Assembly (NCBI RefSeq): GCF_014651915.1
Contig: NZ_BMXU01000001.1
Location: 248,001 to 312,000, forward strand
DNA from: Parvularcula lutaonensis
Lineage (GTDB): Bacteria > Pseudomonadota > Alphaproteobacteria > Caulobacterales > Parvularculaceae
Direction of reading: 5' to 3'
Length of the DNA: 64,000 nucleotides
In this document: positions 18,393-27,262 of the stretch, piece by piece
How positions within the stretch are numbered: position 1 is the stretch's first letter
Layout of the letters: each line of letters starts with the position of its first letter
Translations under genes and position numbers: made by a program
The notes under the pieces: model-generated
Told to the model about the DNA's origin: nothing
The model's input: the letters and a program-made list of their open reading frames with translations, nothing else
Database searches by the model: none

Positions 18393-19902
18393 CAACACCC
18401 AGCTCCCGCAGATAGCCCGCCATCTTCGCCCGCACCTCCGCAAGCTCGGCCTCGATCCGGTCGATCTCTTTCTGCACCGCGGCCACGTCGATTTCCTCTT
18501 CCGGCTCGAAGGTGTCCACATAGCGGGGGATGTTGAGGTTGAAGCCGTTCTCGGCAATCTCCTCGGGGCTGGCGCGGTGCGAATAGCGCTCGACCTCGGC
18601 GCGCTCGCGATACGTCCGCACGATCTTCTCGATATGCGCGTCCTCCAGCAGGTTCTGCTTCTTGCCGGGGGTGAACTCGCGGCTGGCGTCGATGAAGAGC
18701 ACGTCGCGCTCGCCCTCGCGCGCGCCGCCTTCCTCGCGCGCCCGGTCAAAGACCAGGATGGCGACGGGAATGCCGGTGGTGGTGAAGAGGTTGGCGGGCA
18801 GGCCGATGACGGCATCGAGCAGGTTTTCCTCGATGAGCTGCTGCCGGATGCGCCCCTCGGCCCCGCCGCGGAACAGCACGCCGTGCGGCACGATCACCGC
18901 CACCCGGCCCGACTGGCGCTTGGCGGTCTCGATCATGTGGGTGATGAAGGCATAATCGCCCTTGGATTTCGGCGGGATGCCGCGCCAGAACCGGCCCCAG
19001 GGGTCGGCCTCGGCATTCTCGTGCCCCCATTTGTCAAGGCTGAAGGGCGGGTTGGCCAGCACCACGTCGAAGCGCATCAGGTGATCGCCCTCGACCAGCG
19101 CGGGGCTATTGAGCGTGTCGCACCATTCGATGCGGGCGGCGTCGCGGGCGTGCAGGAACATGTTCATCCGCGCCAGCGCCCATGTGGCGCCGTTCACTTC
19201 CTGCCCGAAGAGGGCGTAGTTGTCCGAGCCGACCTCCTGGCTGGCCCAGATCAGGAGCGAGCCCGAGCCGCAGGCCGGGTCGCAGATGGTGTTGCCGGGC
19301 TTGGGCGCGGCGAGCTTGGCCAAGAGGCGCGAGACCGGCGCGGGGGTGTAGAACTCGCCCGCCTTCTTGCCGGCGTCGGAGGCGAATTTCGAGATCAGGT
19401 AGATGTAGCATTCGCCGATGATGTCCTCATTGACCCGGCTGGGGCGCAGGTCAAGCTCGGGCTTGGCGAAGTCCTCGAGCAGGTTCTTGAGGCGGCGGTT
19501 GCGGTCTTTCGGGCGGCCGAGATTGGCCTCGGAGTTGAAGTCGATATTGCGGAAGACGCCTTCGAGCTTGGCGCGGTTGGCGTCCTCGATCTTTTCCAGC
19601 GCGATGTTGATGAGCTCGCCGATATTGGGCTCGTTCCGCTGGTTGTAGAGGTCGTAGAAGCTGGCGCCCTCGGGCAGGATGAAACGTTCGCGTTCCAGCC
19701 GGCGGCGGATGCGGATTTCGTCCTCGCCATATTGCTTGCGGTAGGCTTCGGCGTGGTCGTTCCAGAGGTCCGAGATGTACTTCAGGAACAACATCACCAG
19801 GATGTAGTCCTTGTACTGTGCCGGATCGACGGCGCCGCGGAAGGTGTCGCAGGCGGCCCATGCGGCGTTGTTCACCTGGTCCTGGGTGATCTGGTCGGTC
19901 AT
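18385..19902 (-). CDS. hsdM: Type I restriction enzyme, M (N6-adenine methylase) subunit
   Basis: This 505-residue HsdM has the N-terminal helical domain (LFLKYISDLW near residue 40), the SAM-binding motif I DPACGSGS at 208-215 and the catalytic motif IV NPPF at 284-287, as expected for an N6-adenine methylase. It methylates host sites and forms the M2S1 core with HsdS. Its start overlaps the half-HsdS gene by four bases (19899-19902) and its end overlaps the full hsdS by eight, so all three are translationally linked. All motifs appear intact. Confidence 0.95.
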   Translation of the reverse strand: MTDQITQDQVNNAAWAACDTFRGAVDPAQYKDYILVMLFLKYISDLWNDHAEAYRKQYGEDEIRIRRRLERERFILPEGASFYDLYNQRNEPNIGELINIALEKIEDANRAKLEGVFRNIDFNSEANLGRPKDRNRRLKNLLEDFAKPELDLRPSRVNEDIIGECYIYLISKFASDAGKKAGEFYTPAPVSRLLAKLAAPKPGNTICDPACGSGSLLIWASQEVGSDNYALFGQEVNGATWALARMNMFLHARDAARIEWCDTLNSPALVEGDHLMRFDVVLANPPFSLDKWGHENAEADPWGRFWRGIPPKSKGDYAFITHMIETAKRQSGRVAVIVPHGVLFRGGAEGRIRQQLIEENLLDAVIGLPANLFTTTGIPVAILVFDRAREEGGAREGERDVLFIDASREFTPGKKQNLLEDAHIEKIVRTYRERAEVERYSHRASPEEIAENGFNLNIPRYVDTFEPEEEIDVAAVQKEIDRIEAELAEVRAKMAGYLRELGVDA

Positions 19903-20492
19903 CGGGCAATGTCCTTGTGTTCGGCGGTACAGGCGGCCTGCTGAAGAATGGCGCTCATGTATTGGGTGCGTCTTTCGGCGAGGTCCTGCAAGAGTTGCAT
20001 TTCACGCGCCGCGAGTGCGCTGAGCGTGACGATCCGCCGTTGCGCGTGGAGATCCGGCACCGGGATGTCGAGGCGTTCCAGCGCACGCATTGGGATCATT
20101 CTGAGGCTCGTTCCCTGGGCCTCGGCCGCAAGTGCGCGTTGCGCGACTGGTTGATTGATGGCCCAGGCGAGGAATTCCGGCAAGATGCGCGCGCGGTCGG
20201 GGCGGATGACGACCAGCGGTACGATGACGGCGATGGGCTCGGGAAGGTCGTAGGGAATTGCGACCGCGGTGTTCGGCTCGCCGCGCGAACGAAACACCAC
20301 CTCACCTCCGCTCACGAGGTATCGGTCGGGAAGCTCGCCCAAGTCGTATCGCTGCAGGTCCGCCGCCGGGATATCGCCACTGGCGCCCACGTCGCGCAAC
20401 TGCAGCGCGGGAGTGCCGCCATCAGCCCGCGGCACGAGCCTGCCGCGCGCGGTGTATCCAGAGTGAATGTCAGATAGCTCGGAGAGCCGCAT
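19899..20492 (-). CDS. Half-length type I specificity (S) subunit
   Basis: This 197-residue protein has one target-recognition domain (MRLSELSDIHSGYTARGR...) and one conserved helix (IPVPDLHAQRRIVTLSALAARE), so it is half the normal HsdS length. Half-S proteins can dimerise and recognise a symmetric target, or mix with another S subunit. It is the first gene of the hsd transcript, with AGAGG as ribosome site inside a hairpin. No sign of a second domain is seen in the DNA upstream, so it looks like a natural half subunit rather than a broken gene. Confidence 0.82.
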   Translation of the reverse strand: MRLSELSDIHSGYTARGRLVPRADGGTPALQLRDVGASGDIPAADLQRYDLGELPDRYLVSGGEVVFRSRGEPNTAVAIPYDLPEPIAVIVPLVVIRPDRARILPEFLAWAINQPVAQRALAAEAQGTSLRMIPMRALERLDIPVPDLHAQRRIVTLSALAAREMQLLQDLAERRTQYMSAILQQAACTAEHKDIAR

Positions 20493-20499
20493 GCGGGAT

Positions 20500-20523
20500 C
20501 CTCTGTTAAGTGATTTACAGAGG
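20500..20523. promoter_or_regulatory. Dyad over the ribosome site of the hsd operon
   Basis: CCTCTGT (20500-20506) and ACAGAGG (20517-20523) form an inverted repeat whose pairing extends to nine of ten positions. It ends eight bases before the half-hsdS start at 20492 and contains its AGAGG ribosome site. It could be an operator or a hairpin hiding the ribosome site. A related dyad lies at 20563-20579. Confidence 0.5.
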
Positions 20524-20550
20524 AATAGACGGGAATCTAGATTGAGTCAA
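20522..20550 (-). promoter_or_regulatory. Candidate promoter of the hsd operon
   Basis: On the minus strand TTGACT (20550-20545) is followed after 17 bases by TATTCC (20527-20522). The -35 matches consensus at five of six positions; the -10 is weak. It is placed correctly for the half-hsdS gene and sits between the two related dyads. Confidence 0.4.
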
Positions 20551-20562
20551 CTAAGATTAGTG

Positions 20563-20579
20563 CTGTAATGGAGTTACAG
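20563..20579. promoter_or_regulatory. Second CTGTAA/TTACAG dyad upstream of the hsd promoter
   Basis: CTGTAA (20563-20568) and TTACAG (20574-20579) are separated by five bases. Read on the minus strand the site starts CTCTGTAA, the same eight bases that open the dyad at 20500-20523. Paired sites flanking a promoter suggest binding by a dimeric repressor, but no regulator gene was identified nearby. Confidence 0.4.
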
Positions 20580-20955
20580 AGAAAATCGCAAGCGCTGCCT
20601 TTCCCACTCCACCGGAAACGGCTCCAGCAACCTCTCCAGCGTCACCTCCGGCCCCTGCCGCCCGTCCAAGATCGTCTCGGCGATATCCGGCGCGAGCAGC
20701 GTGAGGCGCAACGCGGGTCATGTAGGAGGGCGCGATTCCCTCGCACTCGGTCAGTTCAGAAATCGACGCGAAGTGGCCCGACTCGAGCATGCGCTTCCAG
20801 CGGAAGGCGCGGGCGAGCGCCTTGACGAGGGTGTTGTCGGTCCGGCGCTGAAGCGGCGCACCGTCGGGCAGCGGTACCTCCTTCCGCCCGCCGCGTTTGA
20901 CCACGCGGAACGGAACATACAGCGTGATGGTGTCGGGTGTGGCTCTGGTGGTCAT
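20574..20955 (-). pseudogene. Frameshifted recombinase-associated hypothetical gene
   Basis: The gene starts MTTRATPDTITLYVPFR and reads sensibly through RTDNTLVKALARAFRWKRML and IAPSYMTRV near 20715. There the frame breaks. Continuing in the next frame gives RLTLLAPDIAETILDGRQ, GPEVTLERLLEPFPVEWERQ and a TAA at 20574-20576, a natural continuation with the same helix pattern. The break looks like loss of two bases. Intact relatives, as I recall them, sit directly behind serine recombinase genes in alphaproteobacteria, as this one does behind the relic at 20952. In the unshifted frame the tail becomes low-complexity (GRAAGAGGDAGEVAG), which supports a real frameshift. Confidence 0.7.
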
Positions 20956-21110
20956 GCGACTTTCTCCCCGCCGCCGGCCAGCATCTCGCGCGCGAGGCCA
21001 TGGAGCCCATCGACCCGCAGCCGGATGTCGAGCCCCTCGGTACTAATCCCAAGCGCGTCAATAGAAGCCAAGCCTGACGCATCAGCCGGGCCACTTTTCG
21101 GGGGCAGACC
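20952..21110 (-). pseudogene. 3' relic of a site-specific (serine) recombinase
   Basis: The minus-strand frame ending TGA at 20954-20952 reads LGISTEGLDIRLRV, DGLHGLAREMLAGG, EKVA and stop. This matches the C-terminal end of large serine recombinases that precede the gene at 20574-20955 in other alphaproteobacteria, and the relic overlaps that gene's ATG. No catalytic domain or zinc-binding part is found upstream, so only the last 40-50 codons seem to survive. The left boundary is approximate. Confidence 0.45.
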
Positions 21111-21497
21111 ATGTCCACTACCGCAAGATCGAGGTCCAAATCATTTCTCCGGATCAGTCCTTAGACTGATATCAAGGGGGCGATGTCACAGTCACCCGGC
21201 AGTCTGCAGCGCTTCGCTGCCACCTTGTCCGCCCTCCACAACCACGTTCATGCTCCCGCCCGAAACCGAACCAACCTCAGCCGCCACATCGCCAGATCGC
21301 GAGCTTTTGCCGAACTCAGCACCGTCCATGGGGCGAAGTTCGCGTGAGAGTACTGAAGACCGGCCTTATAAGGCGTACGCTGACGACCTTCGCCCGTTGA
21401 TGTGCCACTGCCATAAACTCTCAACAGGCCACCGCCCCAGCAGTGCAAAATACACATCCCGAACCTAGGCTCATCGCCCAACAGTTCGCCATTCTTT
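21110..21497. other. Non-coding boundary region, no gene seen
   Basis: About 390 bases between the recombinase relic and the end of the metal-efflux operon. Open frames exist on both strands but lack protein-like composition or ribosome sites. It probably marks the edge of the island. No clear repeat or attachment site could be read. Confidence 0.45.
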
Positions 21498-22733
21498 TCA
21501 GTCTTCCGGTGATGAAAAAGCTGTCCCGAAGCGCCCTAGCAAGATGTCGAGTTGCAACCGTGCCTTTTCCGCCTCTGCTCGATTGGTGATGAGCGATTGT
21601 TCGGTATCCAGAAGGTTTCGCCTGGTCTGGACCAACTCACGCAAGGTGACTGCGTGCTCTTGATGCCCGCTCTCGAGCCTGATCAAAGATTGCCTGATCG
21701 CGCCGGACCCGTCTCTGGCGAGTTTTTCTTGTAACGTAGCGTTCTCCGCCGCCGCGCGCAGCATGGCCACGCGCTGTTCACCGTCGAGCACCACGCGGCG
21801 GAGAGCAGCTTCCGCTGAGGCCGCGCGGGCTGATGCGGCGGCGGAGGTGGCTGCTCTTGCTCGTCCTCCGATGGGTATGGACACAGACGCCACAACCGCG
21901 GTTTCCCTGCCGCCGAACTCGTTGCTGAAACCAACGCTCAAAGTGGGATCAGGCAGGGTTTCGTATCGCTGACGTCGACGGAGCACCCTTCCGTATTCGG
22001 CTGTGACCCGAGCCAGTTCCGTGTCAATCAGGCGAACGCTCTCAGAAGCCGTGGCGGTGTGGCTGGTCAGATCGTCATCGACGTCTTCCAGATCACTGAC
22101 GATCAGTGTCGGGAACGTACTGAAGAGCATTTTTTTCTGGCGCTCCGCGTTGAGCGCCATACGCAGGGCATCGGAACGAAGCTGGCTGGCGTAGGCCAGG
22201 GCGATCTCGGCGTCGACCTGCCGGCTGCCGCCGATTTCTGCTCCCGACAATTCCATACTAGCGAGCTGTTCGGCTTCCTCAGCGGCTTGCTGGAGGAGCT
22301 CCGCAAGTTGCTGATCGCGACGCCAGGCGGTCCAGAGGTCAACGAACCTCAGGGCCAGGTCCTGATATGCTTTTTCGTATTCCAGTCGGGCGCGGTCATA
22401 TTCAAGACTGGCCAGCTGACGGTCGAGGCCCCTCTTGCCGGGGAGGCGAACCGTTCGACTGACATCCATTCGCCATTCGGAATATGTCGCGTCGGGCGCC
22501 ATGCCGTTTTCAACGGTCCGTTCACCAACGCTTCCACTCAGGGCTACTTCATAGGGCCCCACTCTCCGGACCCGGGCGAGAGCCTCGGCTTCTTCCCGTT
22601 GGGCCTTGGCCTCCTCCAGGGCTGGGGACGTCACAATTGCCTCGGTAACAACGTCGCGAGAGGGGAATGCCGTTGCATTGGACGTCAGTGAAACGATCAG
22701 TGACGTCATCGCAATCCAGAATGGGGTTTTCAT
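21498..22733 (-). CDS. CusC/CzcC-like outer-membrane efflux protein (TolC family)
   Basis: This 411-residue protein has an N-terminal signal peptide (MKTPFWIAMTSLIVSLTSNATAF) and the long alternating helices of TolC-family proteins: a heptad-rich stretch at about 35-60 (EEAKAQREEAEALARV), RLPGKRGLDRQ, and a second helical hairpin near the C-terminus (RDGSGAIRQSLIRLESGHQEH). A trimer would form the outer-membrane exit duct of a tripartite metal pump. Its start overlaps the DUF3240 stop by four bases (22730-22733). It is the last gene of the operon. Confidence 0.85.
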   Translation of the reverse strand: MKTPFWIAMTSLIVSLTSNATAFPSRDVVTEAIVTSPALEEAKAQREEAEALARVRRVGPYEVALSGSVGERTVENGMAPDATYSEWRMDVSRTVRLPGKRGLDRQLASLEYDRARLEYEKAYQDLALRFVDLWTAWRRDQQLAELLQQAAEEAEQLASMELSGAEIGGSRQVDAEIALAYASQLRSDALRMALNAERQKKMLFSTFPTLIVSDLEDVDDDLTSHTATASESVRLIDTELARVTAEYGRVLRRRQRYETLPDPTLSVGFSNEFGGRETAVVASVSIPIGGRARAATSAAASARAASAEAALRRVVLDGEQRVAMLRAAAENATLQEKLARDGSGAIRQSLIRLESGHQEHAVTLRELVQTRRNLLDTEQSLITNRAEAEKARLQLDILLGRFGTAFSSPED

Positions 22734-23041
22734 GACAAGATCCCGAATTCAAGCACGGGCTCGGTCCAGTAGGACAGGCCAGGTCTGTTGAGCTTCGCCT
22801 GCACCTCATCGAGGATCTGTGCCACGTTCCCTTCGTTCAGGACCAGCTGGAACATGCTGTTTTCTGCCATGCCCGAGACCTTTTCAGATGCGGATGTGAG
22901 GGCTGAGGGTTGGCCGTGACCAAGGATCGATATTTCCGAAAAACCACTTCCGCCTGCAGGACCTTCAAGAAGGATGTCCCGAACGTGCCGGCGAATGGAT
23001 CGTGGACAGACGATCGTCAGCTTGCATAGGGATTTTGCCAT
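22730..23041 (-). CDS. DUF3240 family protein
   Basis: This 103-residue protein starts MAKSLCKLTIVCPRSIRRHVRD and ends in a PII-like beta-alpha pattern (FQLVLNEGNVAQILDEVQ). DUF3240 proteins are regularly found inside Cus/Czc-type RND operons and are thought to have a ferredoxin-like, PII-related fold. A role in metal sensing or pump modulation is inference. It overlaps the pump gene by 25 bases and the next gene by four. Confidence 0.78.
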   Translation of the reverse strand: MAKSLCKLTIVCPRSIRRHVRDILLEGPAGGSGFSEISILGHGQPSALTSASEKVSGMAENSMFQLVLNEGNVAQILDEVQAKLNRPGLSYWTEPVLEFGILS

Positions 23042-26000
23042 TGGAGTTCCCTTTCCAGCTCGTCTGGAGCGGTTGAACCCAAGCCGAAACGCTTGAAGAG
23101 AGCGGGCAGGAGGAAGAGCGTGAGGAAGGTCGAGGAGGTCAGGCCACCGATGACCACGATGGCCAGTGGCTTTTGAATCTCCGCTCCCGGTCCGGTGGCG
23201 AACAACAAGGGCAGCAGGCCGAATGCACCTGTGGTGGCGGTCATCAGTACAGGGCGCAAACGCCTACGAGCCCCTATTTTCACGGTTTCCGCGATTCCAT
23301 GCCCGCTAGCGAGCAGGTCGTTGAAGCACGACACCAGAACCAGTCCGTTCAAAACCGCGATGCCGAGCAGGGCTATGAACCCCATCGAGGCGGGTACGGA
23401 AAGATATTGGCCCGAAATCCACAGCGCGAGGATTCCTCCGACAAGGGCAAAGGGGATATTGAACAAGATGAGCATCGCCTGGCGCAAAGAGCGCAGGGTG
23501 ATGAAAAGCACCGCGAAGATCAGGAGCAGAGCTACCGGAACCATCAACCCTAGTCGCCGGCTTGCGCGCTGCTGGTTCTCAAACTCCCCGCCCCATTCCA
23601 GCCTATAACCAGGTGGAAGCTCGAGAGAAGCGGTAATGGCCTGCCGAGCATCGCTCACAAAGCCGACTAGGTCGCGTCCGGAGACAAAGGCCTGGATGGC
23701 GGCGTAACGCGAAGCATTCTCGCGAATAGTGCTCGCCAGTCCTTCCTCGTACCCGATACTGGCCACGTCCTCGAGGGGGACGGAGCGACCGTCAGGCAGC
23801 GTAATCCGGATGGCTTTCAGGGCGTCGGCGGTCCCATCGAGGCCGGTTCGGAGGATCACTGGGGTCCGACGACCCGGTTCGATCACCTCGTCAAGGCGCG
23901 ACCCCTCGATGGTGGCGCGCAGCTTGTCCTGGATAAGGCGCGTGTCGAGGCCCAGTTGTCCGGCCTTTGCATGATCCACTGTGACGGTCACATATTCGGC
24001 CAGGTCATCGGATGTGGTGAAGACCTCCGCGGCTCCCCGGACACCTGCCAGCAGCTGTTCAGCGCGGGTTGCCAGCGCGGCGAGTTGGTCGGGGTCAGCG
24101 CCGAAGATTTTGAGAGTGACGTCGCCGCGGGACCCGGTGAGCATTTCCGAGACCCGCATCTCGATCGGTTGGGTGAACGATGTTTCGATGCCAGGGTAAT
24201 TGCTCATTACACTGCGCATTTCACCGACAAGCCAATCCGTATCCGGACCCCTCCAGCTACCCCGAGGAGCGAGCTTGAAGAACATATCGCTCTCGTTCAG
24301 GCCCATGGGGTCGAGGCCTATCTCATCCGATCCCACTCGGGAGATAATCTGCTCAACCTCGGGCACAGCTTCCAACAAGGCACGCTGCAGCATCAGGTCG
24401 TCATCTTCGCTTTGTTCGAGTGAGATGGAAGGAAGCGACGCCGCCTGCATCACGATGGTGCCTTCGTTCATGGTGGGCATGAAAGTCTTGCCTACTCCGA
24501 GATAGGCGAGTGCAGCGAGCACGGTGGAAACGCCAGCGATCCCGTAAATCATCACGGGGCGCTCCAGCACGCGTTCGAGCAGCATTCCGTAGCGCGGGGT
24601 CAACCATTGCATGAGGGCCGCTTCCCGCCCCTTTCCCGGCTGCAACACAAAGGAGGCCAGGACCGGAATGACGATTATCGCCAAGAGTACCGCCGATCCC
24701 AGTGCAAAGATGATGGTCGCCGCCACCGGCGCAAACAGCTTTCCTTCAAGCCCCTCGAGGGTCAAAAGCGGTGAGAAGACGAGACAGATAATCAGCGTTC
24801 CAGCGAGCGTCGGGGCAGCCACATCAGAGGCTGCATTGAAGATGGCATGGAGCCGGGTCACGGAACCCTGTTTCAGCCGTTCGACTGCATTCTCGGTGAC
24901 GACAATGGCGCTATCGACGATCATCCCGATGGCGATGGCCAAACCACCGAGACTCATGAGGTTGGCTGACATCCCAAAGACCTGCATCAGGAGGAAAGTG
25001 GCAAAGGCCGACAGCGGCATGACCAACGTCACGACCAGCGATGCCCGCAAATCGTTGAGGAACAGTCCCAGCAGGGCGATCACCAGTACCGATGCAATGA
25101 CTAGCGCGACAAGTACCGTGCCCGTTGCTTTTTCGATCAGGTCTGACCGGTTGTAGAAGACATTGATGGAGACACCCTCCGGAAGGGAAGGTGCCAGCTC
25201 CGCCAAGCGTTCTTCCACACCGGAGACTACCCTTCGCGCATCGGCGCCGCGCAGGGCCACCACGATACCTTCGACGGTCTCACCCTCGCCATTGTGGGTC
25301 ACGGAACCGTAGCGTGTCAGGGAAGAATGGGAGACCCTTGCGACATCTCCCAGACGCACCGGACCCTGGTCCGTGTTGCGGACGACCAGACGCTCAAATG
25401 TCGCTGGCGATTGGAGCGCCCCGACGCTTCGGACAATGAGCGATTCCTCCCCGGACGATACGCGTCCTGCGCCGTCATTGCTGTTGTTGCTGGTCACGGC
25501 ATTGCGAAGGTCTTCCAGACTGACTCCCGCGGCCATCATGGCCGCATCGTCCGGCCTGATTTCCACCGCCCTGACGCGCCCACCGAGGGCATTGACATCG
25601 GCTACGCCGGGCACGGTCCGGAGCGCCGGGCGGATCACCCAGTCCAGCAGAGAGCGCCGTTCTTCTAGGCTCGCACCATCACCATCGATGGTGAACATGA
25701 AGAGCTCAGACAAGGCGGTTGATATCGGAGCCATCCCGCCTTCGACCGTGGTCGGGAGTTGTGGCGTGACGGCGTTCACGCGCTCAGCCACTTGTTGCCT
25801 GGCCCAATAGATATCAGTGCCGGGACGGAAATCGATGGTGATATCCGCGATGGCGTATTTGGTCCGCGCTCGCATAACGTCTTGGCCTGGGATTCCGAGC
25901 AGTTCCCGTTCAAGCGCGCGTACCACCCGGGCCTCCACCTCGGCGGGGGTCATGCCTGGCGCCTTCATGATAATCTTGACCTGGGGAGGCGCAATTTCCG

Positions 26001-26118
26001 GGAAGGCGTCAATCGGCAGGCGGAGGGCAGCCCAGGTTCCTGCGACGGCAAGGCCAAGGGCCATGGCCACCACAAAAGCACGCTGCGCTAGTGAAAAGGC
26101 GATCAGGCGCTGCAACAC
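23017..26118 (-). CDS. CusA/CzcA-type heavy-metal RND pump
   Basis: This is a pump of about 1033 residues with the HME-RND layout: transmembrane helix 1 near the start (FVVAMALGLAVAGTWAAL), a large periplasmic loop, a TM2-TM6 block containing GLAIAIGMIVDSAIVVTEN, a second periplasmic loop and TM8-TM12. The conserved acidic residue in the IVDSAIV segment is part of the proton relay. It exports monovalent (Cu/Ag) or divalent (Co/Zn/Cd) metals; I cannot decide which from sequence alone. The frame is open to 26220, but that part overlaps the adaptor gene. GTG 26118 (VLQRLIAFSLAQR) follows GAGAGG at suitable spacing and is the likely start. Confidence 0.9.
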   Translation of the reverse strand: MLQRLIAFSLAQRAFVVAMALGLAVAGTWAALRLPIDAFPEIAPPQVKIIMKAPGMTPAEVEARVVRALERELLGIPGQDVMRARTKYAIADITIDFRPGTDIYWARQQVAERVNAVTPQLPTTVEGGMAPISTALSELFMFTIDGDGASLEERRSLLDWVIRPALRTVPGVADVNALGGRVRAVEIRPDDAAMMAAGVSLEDLRNAVTSNNSNDGAGRVSSGEESLIVRSVGALQSPATFERLVVRNTDQGPVRLGDVARVSHSSLTRYGSVTHNGEGETVEGIVVALRGADARRVVSGVEERLAELAPSLPEGVSINVFYNRSDLIEKATGTVLVALVIASVLVIALLGLFLNDLRASLVVTLVMPLSAFATFLLMQVFGMSANLMSLGGLAIAIGMIVDSAIVVTENAVERLKQGSVTRLHAIFNAASDVAAPTLAGTLIICLVFSPLLTLEGLEGKLFAPVAATIIFALGSAVLLAIIVIPVLASFVLQPGKGREAALMQWLTPRYGMLLERVLERPVMIYGIAGVSTVLAALAYLGVGKTFMPTMNEGTIVMQAASLPSISLEQSEDDDLMLQRALLEAVPEVEQIISRVGSDEIGLDPMGLNESDMFFKLAPRGSWRGPDTDWLVGEMRSVMSNYPGIETSFTQPIEMRVSEMLTGSRGDVTLKIFGADPDQLAALATRAEQLLAGVRGAAEVFTTSDDLAEYVTVTVDHAKAGQLGLDTRLIQDKLRATIEGSRLDEVIEPGRRTPVILRTGLDGTADALKAIRITLPDGRSVPLEDVASIGYEEGLASTIRENASRYAAIQAFVSGRDLVGFVSDARQAITASLELPPGYRLEWGGEFENQQRASRRLGLMVPVALLLIFAVLFITLRSLRQAMLILFNIPFALVGGILALWISGQYLSVPASMGFIALLGIAVLNGLVLVSCFNDLLASGHGIAETVKIGARRRLRPVLMTATTGAFGLLPLLFATGPGAEIQKPLAIVVIGGLTSSTFLTLFLLPALFKRFGLGSTAPDELERELQWQNPYAS

Positions 26119-26122
26119 AGGC

Positions 26123-27175
26123 TCAGGACCTCTCAGCCAGATTCTTGAGGGCGGCCGTCCCTGACGCGGCCACCTGGGCGCCCGCGGGTATGTCGCCGGA
26201 AATGACGACGGTGTCTGCATTGCGCGCGACGATGTGGACCGGCTTCACATCGAAGCCGTCGTCGGACCGGATGAAGATGGATGGTCGGCCATCGATCCGG
26301 GTCACAGCGCGGGCGGGGACCTTCATCGCAGCGTCCGGCGCGGGAATGGCGATCCGAACCTTGATGAGGCTGCCCACGGGAGACGAGCTTTCTTCGGGCA
26401 AGCTGATCCAGACTTCACGCGAACGGGTTTCGCCACCGACGACAGGGCTGACGGCTTCGACGTGGCCAACCAAAAGGTTCTCGCCCAACTCGGCATCGCT
26501 TCCGATGGGGATCTCCGCCAGTGTCGAGGCTGGGACCGGAACCTTCACCAGGCGACGATTGTTTTTCGCGATCAGGGCCACGGCGTCGTCAGCGGCGACG
26601 GCCTGACCGGGTACGAAGGGGAACGCCGTGACCACGCCTGCATGGGGAGCCAAGAGAATGACCTGCCGTGCGCCGGAGCCTCGCTTTGTCTGGCGAAGCT
26701 GGCGGCGAAGCGCTTCGCGCCGTTGGGACGCTTCCTCGGCATCGTGGTGCGCCTCTTCGGCTTGGGCGAGGGAGACCAGGCCCAGCTTGAGGAGTTTGTC
26801 CGATCGTTCTGCCAGCGAAGCGCGGTGTTCCGCCATGAGGGTCGCGGCCTCCAGCTCAGCCACAGCCGCGGGGTAGGCGCTGCTCTCCAAGGCCAAGATT
26901 GGCTCGCCCGTCTTGATCGGCTTCCCAGGGGCAGTGAGAAGCTCGGTGACGACTCCGGCGAACGGTGTGGCTACAGCCGCGACCGCGTCCGGGGCCGCGT
27001 CCACCATACCGATGGCCTCGATCTGAGCCTGTTCAGCGGGTTCAGCAGTGACCGTCGCCACACCGTGGGCGCGGGCTGCCTGCTCGGAAATCATGACCTT
27101 ATACGTCCCGGATGCGGTGTCGCCCGAGGCCGCGAGGGCCATAGACAGCGACAGCACTATGAACAGACCAGCCAT
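26123..27175 (-). CDS. CusB/CzcB-type periplasmic adaptor
   Basis: This adaptor has about 350 residues, with a signal peptide (MAGLFIVLSLSMALAASG), a lipoyl-like half motif (VATPFAGVVTELLTAPGKPI), a helical hairpin (ELEAATLMAEHRASLAERSDK) and a second lipoyl half (LLAPHAGVVTAFPFVPGQAV). It bridges the RND pump and outer-membrane duct. The frame opens at 27259, but ATG 27175 has GAGGGAG upstream and gives the secretion signal, so it is preferred. The gene ends five bases before the pump's GTG, consistent with coupling. Confidence 0.88.
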   Translation of the reverse strand: MAGLFIVLSLSMALAASGDTASGTYKVMISEQAARAHGVATVTAEPAEQAQIEAIGMVDAAPDAVAAVATPFAGVVTELLTAPGKPIKTGEPILALESSAYPAAVAELEAATLMAEHRASLAERSDKLLKLGLVSLAQAEEAHHDAEEASQRREALRRQLRQTKRGSGARQVILLAPHAGVVTAFPFVPGQAVAADDAVALIAKNNRRLVKVPVPASTLAEIPIGSDAELGENLLVGHVEAVSPVVGGETRSREVWISLPEESSSPVGSLIKVRIAIPAPDAAMKVPARAVTRIDGRPSIFIRSDDGFDVKPVHIVARNADTVVISGDIPAGAQVAASGTAALKNLAERS

Positions 27176-27262
27176 TTGAAGTGCTCCCTCGGAAAGGACG
27201 CGCCTAGCATGGAATTCTGACCTTATCCTGACGTCCCGCAGGCGGGGGCAACGGGCCACACC

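Noticed and set aside
18577-19944. 455-codon plus-strand frame opposite hsdM
   Set aside because: The methylase motifs DPACGSGS and NPPF are on the minus strand.
21248-21481. 77-codon minus-strand frame in the boundary region
   Set aside because: No ribosome site, no family pattern and unusual composition.
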